A stretch of 64,000 nucleotides of DNA from Fomes fomentarius (GCA_022606135.1 JABYQN010000006.1:1984001-2048000), one strand, 5' to 3'; shown: positions 1 through 10,578, counted from the stretch's first letter. A program made the numbers and translations. Notes: a model not told the origin generated them from the letters alone.

Positions 1-20
1 GCGGAAGTCGGACTCACAGG

Positions 21-1178
21 ATGCTTTCCACCAGGACTGGTCTGGCAACCATCCGTCCATCTCTCCGTTTGCCTCGTTTGCCTTGTTTGCCTCGTTTGCC
101 TCGACGCCTTCCGCTACGTAGAACCTTCGTCTCCTCGACAATACATGGCCTATCAGAAGGTTTCCTTGACTTGGCTATCGCATTACCTCTACCTCCGGAA
201 TGGCCCGCGTACTCTACTACTATAATTCTGGTCACCGTTGTAAGCCGCTTGGCGTTCACCGTCCCGTTCTCGGTCTGGGTACGTGTCAATGTGTAACCAG
301 TAACGTCTAATCAGCTCAACGGAGCATTCATAGGCGAAGAACAGACAATGGCGAGCAGAGACTATCGTTGTTCCGCAGCTTAAGGGCGAAATGTCCGCTA
401 TACACAAGCAAGTGCAGCAGGACATGAAGCAGGATGGCTTCCGCGGGGACAAGGAAGCAGTCATTGCGGAGATCAACAAAAGGGCTCGTCCCATAGTGCG
501 TGTCCAAAGTGTGCTAGGTGACACCTAACTCACACTCCCTGTGGAATCGCACAGGCAACGGCGCGGCGAAAGGACCTGCTGGCACAACACCACTGTTCGC
601 CCATCCCCACAATAGCCTTGCCCATCGTCTCGCAGATTCCACTGTTCGTCGGCACGAGCATGGTGCTCTCGCACGCGTCCAACGCACCAACCGTGCTCGA
701 CTCCGAAGCGTTCTTCACGCTCACCTCGCTCGCGCATAGCGACGCGACTGTCACGCTGCCCATCATGCTCGGGATCATCACGCTCGCGAACGTCGAGAGC
801 TCACGCTGGTTCGTCAGCCCCAAGGTTTTGGAGCGCGAGGCACAGGTCGCACAGTGGACGGCGGACCGACGGGCAAGGGGCGAGACGGTTCTCGAACCGC
901 GCAGGATTTATCAGACGTCGATGCGCATCCTCTCCGTCGGAAGGATCCTTATCGCTGCAATGGTTCCGGGGGTGAGTCACTGCCCTTCTGTCTGTCCGTG
1001 CCCGCTGCGCGTGAGAACTGACGTTATGTCCCCCGTACCACAGAGCATACAGCTGTATTGGGTTACGTCGGCGATGTTTGGGCTTGTCCAAACGTGGGCT
1101 CTGGATTACTGGGATATGCGGCGCCGCAGACGAGTCACATCTACTGCGGGTTCTCTAAAAGATAGGCCATCGGCTTAA
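21..1178 (+). CDS. COX18: Mitochondrial inner-membrane insertase COX18 (Oxa1/YidC family)
   Basis: Four exons join into one Oxa1/Cox18-type protein. Exon 1 (21-278) gives a basic Leu/Pro/Arg-rich presequence, then a segment ending near LAFTVPFSVW. Exon 2 starts at 335 and encodes a matrix loop rich in Lys/Gln (QLKGEMSAIHKQVQQDMKQ). Exon 3 (about 555-972) carries PIVSQIPLFVG and the hydrophobic span TLPIMLGIITLANVESSRWF. Exon 4 holds WVTSAMFGLVQTWALDYWDM and stops at 1176-1178. Members of this family insert the Cox2 C-terminal tail into the mitochondrial inner membrane and are needed for complex IV assembly. The chosen ATG is the first in frame and opens a plausible targeting peptide. Introns start with GTACGT, GTGCGT and GTGAGT. 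COX18 is preferred over OXA1 because the protein is short and lacks a long basic C-terminal tail; this is a family-level judgement. Confidence 0.85.
69..104 (+). repeat. Four in-frame 9-bp repeats in the COX18 presequence
   Basis: Four consecutive copies of a 9-bp unit related to TTGCCTCGT encode Leu-Pro-Arg/Cys triplets in the mitochondrial presequence of COX18. The copies are nearly identical, so slippage could change presequence length in steps of three residues. Confidence 0.75.
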
Positions 1179-1571
1179 CCGTTTGCAGGTGTATCAGGAT
1201 TTGGGTGGGGCTGTGGTTCAACGCGCGCGGACGCTGCTTCCGTGTCGGTGTTGTCGGTGTCAGAAGCTGTCAGGTGAGAGTCCTTCCCATCCGGTGCCAC
1301 CTTACGAGCTCGAATGATTATAAAGTGGTATGTGAGAGAGCCATTTTACGTTCCTACGGGGACATTGGTTGTCCTTGATTTGTCCTTGATCTAATATGAC
1401 GGGTTTCGTTCTCCCAAGCCAAGAAGTAGAAACTGAGACTGATCCCTGACTCTATTGTGCAGATTGTTTCTCCCATACCCCGTTGTTGGACAAGCACCCG
1501 TACAGCAGAGATACCAAGCACTGTAAAGTATACTAGATGACGCGATATAATAACACTCGTATTTTGCCCGC

Positions 1572-2168
1572 TCATGCCTTTAAGTTCCTGCACGCTTGCC
1601 CGTCCCGTCTATCGACGTATCGCCCAATGCCCAGATGCCAAGCGACCCTCGGGACTAGGAGGCTGAGGCCCGTCAGGAATGTAATCCAGAGGAGCCCGCT
1701 CCAGTCGCGGGCATGCCACCGACTCTCGCCGAGAGCCCACCATGTGATGCCGAGGTGCATAACGTCCGCGATGAGGAGTGGGGTGAGGAGTGCGCGGACG
1801 ATCTTCTCCTGCAGCACGGGGTGTGCGAAGAGGTATTTGCGGGCGGCGCCGAGGACGAAGAGGTTGATGAGGCCGAGAAGGCCCACTACATGAGCGAGCT
1901 GAAGCATGGTGACTTGGGTCGCGCGGGAAAGGGGCCCGGGGGTGCGCTGCCTGAGGGCCATGGGGCCTGAGCATCGTGGGCCTTGGGGAAGAGTTGATAG
2001 GCGTACAAGTACGGGGAAGAAGTGGGAAGGGAGACGTACCTTCTTGGGGTCAAATAAGGCCCCGAGGAAGCCAGAGATGGCGAGGAGAGGCTCGTAGAGG
2101 CCAAAAATGAGCCAGTAGTACCAGGGGAGGGCGGCGGTGGGGGTGCGGTCGCGAAAGGAGGAGGTCAT
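1572..2168 (-). CDS. DUF7704-like four-helix membrane protein, with a reading-frame conflict
   Basis: A small multi-span membrane protein. The first helix lies in PWYYWLIFGLYEPLLAISG and is followed by LFDPKK. Further helices cover VTMLQLAHVVGLLGLINLFV, ALLTPLLIADVMHLGITWW and LLWITFLTGLSLLVPRVAW. The pattern resembles the basidiomycete DUF7704 family, recalled from memory; function unknown. After LFDPKK a consensus donor (GTACGTC) and an acceptor about 58 bases on would give exon 2 beginning AHDAQAPWPSGSAPPGP, which I believe is a conserved stretch. That frame stops soon after, while the later helices lie one frame away. Reading through the intron keeps one open frame but loses the AHDAQAPWP stretch. 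Either one base is missing near 1928-1945 or the gene is spliced in a way I cannot see. Confidence 0.65.
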   Translation of the reverse strand: MTSSFRDRTPTAALPWYYWLIFGLYEPLLAISGFLGALFDPKKVRLPSHFFPVLVRLSTLPQGPRCSGPMALRQRTPGPLSRATQVTMLQLAHVVGLLGLINLFVLGAARKYLFAHPVLQEKIVRALLTPLLIADVMHLGITWWALGESRWHARDWSGLLWITFLTGLSLLVPRVAWHLGIGRYVDRRDGQACRNLKA

Positions 2169-3099
2169 GATGTGGGTTGGTGGTAAGGAGCGTGGGCTGG
2201 CTGGGGCAAGCGGGCAGGGGCAGAGGGAGAGAGGGAAGAGGCCGAAAGGAGGGGCAGACTGGAATTCGAAGAAGAGGGCGAGGATGGGGCGAGGGAAGTG
2301 TCTGAACGGGAAGGGCGGCAGTTGGCTAGGTCGCAGTCGCTGCTTGCGATTTCATGCTCTGGGCGAGTGTGCGATGCGAGTCAGGGACAGAGAGCCATCG
2401 AGCTCAGTTGTCTCAGTCTGCCCAAGGTCAATCAAGCCTTGCCCGATTCTTCAGATCTCTCGCCCTGCCCTCGGTCCTCTCGGGCCCGCTTCTCAAAAGC
2501 TGGGCGCTCCGGTGGCACCCACAGTCAGCCCTGCTTACGCTTCCCGTCCCGACAATCCGCCCGGCCCTAAACAGCCTTGTTTATAACATCGCCTTGGGCA
2601 CCCGCCATCCTCACTTACACTCGGTCCATTTCTTACCCAGGCAACCTACACGCTCCTAGACGTCGAGTTGCTAAATGGCAGGACCAAGAAGGATACCGAG
2701 AAGAAGGGGGTTATAATGCTTGTGCTTCTCCTGTGTGGATCATGAGCTTCGCACCTCCTGACATCCTTCGTCAATCCATTTCCTGTTCCAATTTAATCTT
2801 GGTTCAATCGACTATCGTCGTGAGATCGTCGATCTGTATGACGCGCAGATGTGGGACTGCTGATCAATACAACACTCAGCACGTAACTTTGCTTTGTGAT
2901 TATGCGGGATCCAACATGTGTCAACAGTCATTTGTAGCACGTCAGGGTTGAGCCCATATCATATGTATTTACAGCTGGCTTTCAGGTGAACCCAGTTGGA
3001 CGATCCTTAAGCTGCTGCCGCTTGTCTATTGTTGACTATGAAGTAAGTAGTACTATAATGAGGTATACATAAGTATATGTATAATGATGTCGTGCTGTG
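2169..3099. other. Gene-free intergenic stretch
   Basis: Nothing with coding character, no RNA gene and no clear repeat was seen. It holds the 5' flank of the DUF7704-like gene and the 3' flank of the sphingolipid reductase. The open frames here are low-complexity and lack recognisable domains. Confidence 0.5.
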
Positions 3100-4490
3100 T
3101 CACGACGATGGAAGTAGTCCCCGCTCTCGTAGGTACTCCTGATGCTCGTCATAGTGCCCGCGTACAGTGATGTCGACCGTTTTTCGCCAAATAGGTAACG
3201 CAAACTGACATCGGCATGAATACGGGAAGGGTAAGGTAGAGTAGAGAGAACGAGGACGCACATAGCCAATCAACCCATGTACCCAGTCAATCCCGTAGCT
3301 GTTTCGCTCCGATGAGCCCGCCGTGGAAGTACGGAAGACATTTCCAATGAAGTCCACAGTGATGTGGAACTTCCCGCTTCGTACACCTACGGTCGCCGAC
3401 GACGACGACGTTAGCTCATTAGTATTCTTCATCCTTCATATGCTACGCACCTTTCAGTATTGTTCTGGCGACGGCATCGGGCGACAATCCACCATCAGTT
3501 TCCTCGACCTTGCGCGTGATCTTGGGTTTGCAGGCGTTCTCCTCATCGAAGCCCGGAGTATACATCGTGCCGGGGAAGGCGACGTGGACGTCGATCCCAT
3601 AGAGCATGAATTCCGAGTGCAGAGTCTCCGCAAGTCCTGGTCCACGTCCCTCACTTAAGTGAACGGCGAGATGGAATGCAGAGGGCGCGCTCACCTCGGA
3701 TGGCAAACTTTCCAGGAGAGTATGGTGAATAGCCGACCAAGGAAAAGTAGCCAAGTATTGAAGAGCAGAGGACGACTTTGCCCCTGATCCCTTGCTTTAC
3801 CATTGCTTTCGTGGCAGCCTGCGCGTCCACGCTCAACACGACGCGATTCACTGAACGCGGCAGGAGCACGTACCAAGGCGGTGAAGACCTGAGCGTAGTA
3901 CGTTTGTTCCATGCCTGACCTGATCGACGCCTCACTCTGCTCGATGAAAAACCCTGGCCTGGACGCGCCAGCGCAAAGGAAGTACGCGTCTGGACACCGT
4001 TCGTCGAACGGCTTACTCGCAGCCTCGATAGCCGCGGCGGACCCATCTTCGGTATTGACAGCGAAGGAGTAGCCCCGAAAGACTTGATTGGGGTATTTGC
4101 GGACTTTCTGCGAGAGCGACGACGTTCGCACCCCAGACTAGTCTTACGCCGGACGAGCAGACTACTCACCTCCAGTTCCTCCAGCGCCCTTTTCAGCTTC
4201 TCTTGATTCCGACCGACGATGGAGACATGCGCGCCGTTCTGCACGAGTACTTTCGCGATGGAGAGACCCGCGCCAGAGGACCCTCCCGTCACTAGGCAAT
4301 GCTGGCGGACAATCAGATTCATCAAAATAGGCCAGAGTGTATTATAGGAAATACTGACCTTGCCGCGTGGATCCCAACGCTTGCTGAAGAGCATCTCGAG
4401 AGCGGCGCCGAGAGCAAAGACGAGGGCGGCGAGGAAAGCCCAGGTCGCGGTGGGGGAGTAGACAATTTCCATCAGCGACGGGACTTGCAT
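3100..4490 (-). CDS. TSC10: 3-ketodihydrosphingosine reductase (KDSR/TSC10-like SDR)
   Basis: A short-chain dehydrogenase in several exons. It begins with an N-terminal membrane helix (TWAFLAALVFALGAALEML). The cofactor-binding loop TGGSSGAGLSIA comes next, then SIVGRNQEKL, LCAGASRPGFF, the serine strand VVLCSSILGYFSLVGYSPY and the catalytic Tyr-x3-Lys in YSPGK. LAETLHSEFMLYGIDVHVAFPGTMYTPGF is interrupted by neither stop nor gap and is typical of KDSR. The last exon encodes WRKTVDITVRGHYDEHQEYLRERG before the stop. The family reduces 3-ketodihydrosphingosine to dihydrosphingosine with NADPH at the endoplasmic reticulum, the second step of sphingolipid synthesis. The start is the first ATG before the membrane helix. 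A ceramide synthase lies about 45 kb away; the two are not clustered. Confidence 0.92.
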
Positions 4491-4853
4491 TTTCGGCGAT
4501 GGTCCTATTGTGTAAGCTGTGAGCCTGCGGCGTGTCGGTTGGGTCGGTTGGGTCGTGGGACGCGTTCGTAATGATTCAGAAGCCGTAGATCACGAGGTAG
4601 ATTGTGGACGTTCGCATGAGCGGTCTGGAGTGGAATGGGATGAGCGAAGGGAGTCACCAGGCCCGGGACGAACTTCACCAAGTCCAGCGCACTCAGTCTC
4701 TTAGTCTATGCCAAGCCGTACGGTCATCAGACGCTCGGCAGAAGAATGAGTGGAATCGTTGTCCTATTTTTGTCCCGCGGGACCCGGGCCGAGTAGATCT
4801 TTGAAGGTTTTCTCTCCTCGCCCATCTCCGAGTCAGTTACGTCTGTGCACACC

Positions 4854-4910
4854 ATGTCTCCTGCCCTCTCTACATCCCCCACTCGCTCGCTATGCATGAC
4901 ATCCCCCTGA
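4854..4910 (+). promoter_or_regulatory. Upstream ORF overlapping the FEX start codon
   Basis: An 18-codon frame opens at ATG 4854 and ends with TGA at 4908-4910. It lies out of frame with the FEX coding start at 4892 and overlaps it by 19 bases. If the transcript starts upstream of 4854, ribosomes that use this ATG would miss the FEX start, so it could dampen translation. The transcription start is unknown, so the regulatory role is inference. Confidence 0.35.
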
Positions 4911-6227
4911 CCACGTACACCACCGTTGACAACAGCGCAAAGGCTGGCAGCAACAGTTTACGGAGAAACTCAGACAAGAACTCAAGCCGCACACACTCTG
5001 AGGCTGGGGATACACCACCAATACCCCTCAGTCGACCAAGTACAACCAGGAGTACGAGCCCGCGGAGCATGAGCCGACAGCGCAGTGATATAGGCTCGAT
5101 TCTTGCGGAACATGAATCTGTGAGCGACGCGGAGGAGCTGGCGTCCATCGACCGCCCGCCTAGCGAGAAGCTCCCGCCCTCCAAAACATACCGCCCGTTA
5201 TCATTCCCCGTCCTCGCCCTGCTAATGCCGGCATCAATATTTGGGGTCCTTGCACGACTAGGGTTACAGGCTATCACTACATATGATGGAAGAAGCATCT
5301 TCCCCCTTGCTTGGATACAGGCGGCAGGATGCCTGGTCATGGGCTTTGCACTAGGAATGAAGGAGCCGTTTGGTAGGTTGTAAGTACTCCACCGATTTCG
5401 TACACTTCGCATCGCTCATGGAATTAGCTATGGCCCGTTATATACTGCCGTTACTACGGGCTTTTGTGGATCCTTGACCACATTCTCGGGTTGGCAATTG
5501 GACGTGTTCGAGTCTTGGATAAACGGCACTGCCTCCCACAGGGATTGGTTCCGAGATGTGGGTGTTTTTTTCCTGCTCTCGGGCTCAACGTGCATCTTAC
5601 AAGTCGCAGGCAATAGACGGTGTCGGAAAGACAGTGTTCACACTCGCCATCTCCCTCTATGCCGTATCCTTCGGCGCCCACCTCTCGACCCTGGTCGTCC
5701 CTCGTTTCCCTGCACTCCCCCCGCCATCAAGGTGGATTCGCTATTCGATCTCCGCCCTGGGCGTCCTCATCTACGCCGCAGCATACCCCGCGTATTTCCG
5801 CCTCTCACCGCAGTATCGTCACGAGGTTACCGCAGCGCTGCTCTTTTCCTTCCCCGGCACGCTCTCGCGCTACCTCCTCTCAGTCTTCCTCAACCCCCGT
5901 CTCAAGCTCTTTCCCCTTGGTACCTTCGTCGCTAACACGGCTGGCACCGCGCTCCTCGGCACGTTCCAAGTCCTACAGACCATACAGAATCCCGGGCCGC
6001 TGAGCGCGAACGCATGTGGCATATTGCGCGGCCTCGCGGATGGCTACTGCGGGTGCTTGACGACTGTCAGCACCTTCGCCGCTGAAGTTGATGCGCTCGA
6101 CGGCCGGCGCGCATGGATATACGTAAGCCTCAGCTGGCTGGTGAGCCAGGTCCTCCTCGCTGTCATACTCGGGCCGTCCATTGGCGCAGGCCATGTCAGT
6201 AGACAGATCACCTGCAGCTATCAGTGA
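4892..6227 (+). CDS. FEX1: Fluoride export channel, two fused CrcB domains (FEX)
   Basis: A Ser/Thr-rich cytosolic N-terminus of about 100 residues is followed by two CrcB-like halves. Half 1 has LARLGLQAITTYDGRSIFPL, AGCLVMGFALGM and GFCGSLTTFSGW. Half 2 has the segment LLFSFPGTLSRYLLSVFLN, LGTFVANTAGTALLG and GYCGCLTTVSTF. Eukaryotic FEX proteins carry two CrcB domains in one chain and export fluoride passively across the plasma membrane. The family Asn is replaced by Gln in half 1 (WIQAAGC) but kept in half 2 (VANTAGT). The TTFS phenylalanine is kept in half 1 and changed to Val in half 2. This fits the known picture of one working and one vestigial pore. Small introns occur near 5381 and 5558. 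An overlapping upstream ORF precedes the start. Confidence 0.92.
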
Positions 6228-6624
6228 ATCTTTGACCTTGCGGCGGACCTACTTCCTCTCAATAACACCCCCTCTTCTGCTTCCCTCCAAGTCCGGGTCA
6301 CAGATTTCGACCACGGGCGATAGACGGCTGTTACCCTCCGCGATCAATCCTCGGGTGGTGTATGTTGTAGGTGTCCACTTGCTTTGGCTTGTGATGCGAA
6401 ATTCATCCCAGAGCGATCACACAGATGTCGAGCATACCTGTATGTATCTCCCGAAGACAGAAGATCAGATGATAGACCAGAGCCTGACAACTCTGTCGGA
6501 TCCGGTGTGTTCTCGACAGCCCTTGAGATTCCAAGAGAATGAATGATTTTCATGCCTGTTTGTACTCGTAACTACAGCAAGTCTCCAAGGTGAACAGCCT
6601 CTAGTTGATAGAACAATGTAGGAT

Positions 6625-6755
6625 AAGTGAAGTGACTAGAGTATCCCCCGTACGTCTTGTGCATGCAGCCTGTCGAAATGTGGTGTCTTGCCTACCATAG
6701 GGCCCAGCCCTCCAGTGCAATAAACTAGGATTCCAAAAAAAAAAAGTGAAGTGAC
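6625..6755 (+). mobile_element. Short poly(A)-ended insertion with 12-bp flanking direct repeat
   Basis: The 12-mer AAGTGAAGTGAC occurs at 6625-6636 and again at 6744-6755. The roughly 108 bases between end in a run of 11 adenines (6735-6745). AATAAA lies at 6719-6724, about 11 bases before that run. A direct repeat flanking a poly(A) tail preceded by a polyadenylation-like signal is the hallmark of LINE-type retroposition: a 5'-truncated element, a SINE or a processed transcript end. The body has no recognisable coding content, so its parent is unknown. The last one or two A's of the tail may belong to either the tail or the repeat. Confidence 0.55.
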
Positions 6756-8116
6756 ATGGCATGTTTGCACTCCTTGAATGTGACCATAGTCCCTATTGGG
6801 TGGATGGATGGCATGACACCAACTGGGACCTGGCTATCAACTGGGTTTGGGTGGGTTTGCAATGCCCTAAGCACACACACCCCAATAGTAAACACTGTGC
6901 AAGGTATAACTTTGGGGTTGAGAACTTATGCTAGTTGGTTCAGAATCTTGCAAACATTGTTGTGTGCATGCTTGTGGTGTTATCAACTACCTACCAGACT
7001 TTGGTGTACTGGTGCAATCCTAGATGCTACACTATTAGACGAATCGAGTACAGTGCTGCACATCACTCAGTAGACAGTCAAACAGTGTGGTGTTTGGTTC
7101 TAACAGTCGTAATTTATTGCTCGGCATTCAGCTATTGCTCGGCATCCAGTCAGTAATCTCATGCCCACATCACACACGCACAAAATTCAGCTTTCCAAAT
7201 TTGTTCTTTCATTTCTCGACGAAGTATGACGCAGTGGTTGGGTATTATACATGTCGTTGGGCGAGTTTACTACAGAATTGGGGTTTAGGCCACTTCACGT
7301 TCTCGTCCGGATTAGCAATGGGAAAGGAAAACAGAACCTCCGTCCAGGCCTGCCCTGCGAATGCCCCTCAAGAACCGAATAAACAAACGAGCCAAGAACG
7401 AAACCAATATGTGACGAAAGAAGGGTGAATGATGTAAGTGACAGCCGACGGCCGAAGCCGGGTAACACAGGGTGAACACAACAGATGGGTGGGTGTGGAC
7501 AAGAAGAGGATGCCGATGATGGATGTATGTGATGCAGGTGAAGGATAATGATGGGCGAGAATGGGTGGACGACAGGCGCAGCGAGGCGGTACCGTGTGGT
7601 CTTTGTGAGTGCGGTGGTGCGAGTGCAGCGAAGCAGAGTCGTAACATGGCGGACGGATAAATATAAGGGAGCACTGTGCGGGCAAATTAGGATATCTGCA
7701 AGCGATGCGGGGGAATGTAGGGTAACAATGTGCCGCTGGCGTGAGCAGAAGATGCGACGTCGAAGCGCACTAGACGACAACCGCGAAGTCGGCGGTGCGG
7801 CAGCGCAGGTATCAGCTGTCGTCTTGAAGGGAGGACGATGCAAGGGCGGGAGAGGAGGGTAGCTCAAAGTCGTCTAAATCATTAGGTGGGGTTGTCATTA
7901 TGTTGAGTCGTGATCGTGCCGTGCCGTGCGATGCGTGGCGTAGAAGGCTGAGGTCTATGTGTAAGAAAGCAGTAGAACTGATGCGACAGAGTAGGTGAAG
8001 CAAGGGAAGCACAGGTAGTGCCGGGAGTAGTTCCCAAGCACATACATCGGCACAGACACATGCGGCGGCTGGCAGAAGCATCGTGGCCAGATGGAAGAAA
8101 TGTATAAGGACCTCTA
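6756..8116. other. Gene-free stretch, AT-richer in its left half
   Basis: No gene can be supported. The left part (about 6756-7310) is visibly richer in A/T than the neighbouring genes. The right part has long low-complexity open frames rich in His, Pro and Ser on the minus strand that look like by-products of composition. One short minus-strand frame at 7812-7898 begins MTTPPNDLDDFELPSS, looks more gene-like, and stops after 28 residues. Confidence 0.45.
7115..7150. repeat. Two-copy 18-bp tandem repeat
   Basis: Two adjacent 18-base units, TATTGCTCGGCATTCAGC and TATTGCTCGGCATCCAGT, differ at two positions. They lie in an AT-richer gene-free stretch downstream of the poly(A)-ended insertion. 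No function is apparent. Confidence 0.7.
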
Positions 8117-9648
8117 TCATAGAGGAAGGCTCTCCTTCTCCCGGATGAGGGTCTCGAGCTCCTTCTGGGAAGCTTCGCGTGTTCGCGGATGGGAAGCAGA
8201 GCGGATCCTGCTCCGCCATTCCTTGATCCATGTCCAACGCTTCGCCCTCTCTTCCGTGCTGAGAGCGCCAGCAGCCTGCTCCTGGGATGCATTCTTGGAA
8301 AGCCATGCACGGAGATGGTTCCGTCCCAGGATGGGCGCGAGCGAGAGGAAGGACAAGAGCGCGAGCTTCATGACAATCTCCGGTGACGTCAGTATCGACT
8401 GCACAGACTGCGAGGTGGGGCGCGGATTTGTGGCCAAAGTCTGGAGAATGTCACCGATTTGACACGTAACTGCCGTCCATGGTAATGAGCCAATCAAGGC
8501 ACCGAGGAAACAGTCCCACACTGCCACTCCACAGACTCCACAGGCAATGTTTATTCCTGACCACGGCACGACCCCAATGAGACGAAGAATCGACAGCCGC
8601 ACCCATGCCGAGGAGCTGTCTGCCTTCGAATCGTCCCCTTCGAGCACAGACCGCGTCATGGCCAACGGCTTGGGCATGAGCCGGGTCAGGAACGGTCCAA
8701 GGGGGGCAGCCAGCGCGCTGGCTGACAGCGACCCCAACGTCGTGAGTAATGTGAGGAGGATTATTGCAAGCGCTGGAGGAAACAAAGCTCCGGCAAGCAC
8801 GTTCTAAGTGACATCAACGCCGTCAATAATGAACGCACAGGACTCAAAGCGCATGACACGTACAGCCAACACACTGCCCGGAATTGACCAACTGTGCATC
8901 CAGACGGTGACCACTGATATAACGCCAATGACATGAGCGATAGATAGAAGGCCGCTCTGTGTATAGCCATGGAGTTCGCGTCCAAGCTGCGCAAGGTCAG
9001 GTAGTGTACGCGGCCATGCGGTGGTGATGGGAAGCGTTGACATGCATAGTCCGACGAACGCAGTCGATAGTGGGAGCAGAATCAAGACGAAAAGCACCGG
9101 CGTATGCACCTGAGGGGACGAATAGCAACGGAAAAGACGGTCAAACAATGATCACGCGAGCGACGTGATATAATACGTACTGATGGGCGTCCTTCCCACA
9201 AGCGAGCCTTCGCCTTCAACTTGGCTTGTGGCTTCTCCGGTAGCGCGAGATCCCCAAAATACGCACGGGTTGGGGACGCAGACATGGGTAGGATGGAAGA
9301 ATCATCCGTACTCGCACGACTGTGTAGGGGGGAGGACGGTGTGGATGGGAAACTCTGCTCGGGTGACAGGTAGAAAGACTCTGTCCACCTGGAGAACAAG
9401 GATACAAGTTTTGACTGTGGCGCAGGTTTATCCCGCGTGGATGGTATTGACAGCGAAAGCATGGCCTTCGGACGGGGCGTCGGGGGAACTGAGGTGGTGG
9501 TGGGCTCTGAGGGCGTCGGGGGAATGTCGACGAGGGAGCTGGACCGACGACGTCCGAGGGTAGCCAATGTTAGTGGAGGACGGACATTTGTAGAGGACGC
9601 GCGATGCCTGTTGGGGGGTGGGGCAGGAGGAGAGAGGGAGGAGGACAT
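8117..9648 (-). CDS. TVP38/TMEM64-type (VTT/DedA-like) membrane protein
   Basis: Exon 1 (from 9648) encodes a Pro/Ser-rich cytosolic N-terminus of about 155 residues. A middle exon gives two hydrophobic spans, around PVLFVLILLPLSTAFVGL and GLLSIAHVIGVISVVTVW. The last exon starts at the conserved region LAGALFPPALAIILLTLL, followed by TTLGSLSASALAAPLGP. It continues with LIGVVPWSGINIACGVCGV and a charged C-terminal tail ending REKESLPL. The Gly-rich re-entrant stretch, and the pattern of Gly and Pro before the last helices, match the SNARE-associated Golgi/VTT family. Fungal members sit in Golgi or ER membranes; VTT proteins are linked to lipid scrambling or transport, which I cannot confirm here. 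The start is the first ATG of the long disordered exon. Confidence 0.85.
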
Positions 9649-10578
9649 GGCCAGAAAGCAGAGGAGAAGAGGGAATGGACGGAGAGGCTGACTGGACTAT
9701 ATGAGCGCCTTGCGCGTCGTAGAAATGCTTCTTTGATTTTTCTGTTGCCTGCTAACCGACATCACTATCCGTCCGAATCCGGACATCACTCCGCGGCCCG
9801 ACCCGGCGGACATCCACGCTTACGAGTACACGCTTGGCAAACGACCGTCCTTTCCGGCTCCCGAGTCCGTCTGCCACTGTCCGTGACTCCAACTCCCGAC
9901 TGCTTCAAAACCTCCAGTCGACCGAGACCTCTGTGCGGGCGTTCTAGGCGGAGGGTCATGTCTGCTTCCATTGGACGCCAGAACAGGGCCGTCAGACTGT
10001 CTCAGGCATCCAGACTTCCTCGCACACTAGCAACGCGTTTCGACCATCCCCGAGAAGCCGAAATTCTTTCCGCGCGAGCGGCAGCGGCAGCGGATGTCAT
10101 CCGATACCACTCCCGATTGCGGCCGAGCACTTCGTCATTCCCGACCCTCGAGCGCCGATCTGACCCATCAGACATCCTTGTCCGTGCGCTGACAAATCCC
10201 CACGACAGCTCGCCTGTGTCGGATCCTGTGTAATTGCCACCACGAGAACAGAGTATGACCCCTTCTCGATGAGAAATACCAACTCATCTTCGTGAGAGCG
10301 AACACAGGCTGCGGTCTGGCATGTCGACATCTGAATTGTGCGGGACTGGTCGTTGCGCCCGCAGCGCAATATAGAGATCCGCATGATGTTGTTTGTTATT
10401 GGCGAAGAGGAGTCTGGAGGACGGTGTCTGTGTCGCATGGGGGTCGCGGCAATGTATAGTATCGCATAGAGTTACAACGAAGGCATAGCATCATGAAGTT
10501 GACCAGCCAATCTTCCCTAACATACGCAGCGTAGCGTGGGCAAAGCAGGCCAGAAGTTCTGCAGTGTGCACCCTCCTT
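9649..10578. other. Unassigned stretch with possible + strand exons
   Basis: No complete gene could be built. Several plus-strand fragments look coding but lie in different frames: NPDITPRPDPADIHAYEYT with LGKRPSFPAPES near 9774-9862, DSNSRLLQNLQSTETSVRAF near 9887-9945, and a Ser-rich piece with PSPRSRNSFRASGSGSG near 10046-10096. They could be exons of a small disordered protein read divergently from the VTT gene. I could not find splice sites that join them convincingly, and no family is recognised. Confidence 0.25.

Noticed and set aside
7295..7867. Long minus-strand open frame rich in His, Pro and Ser
   Set aside because: Composition is low-complexity, with no domain, no plausible splice structure and no coding bias; it is a by-product of a pyrimidine-rich strand.
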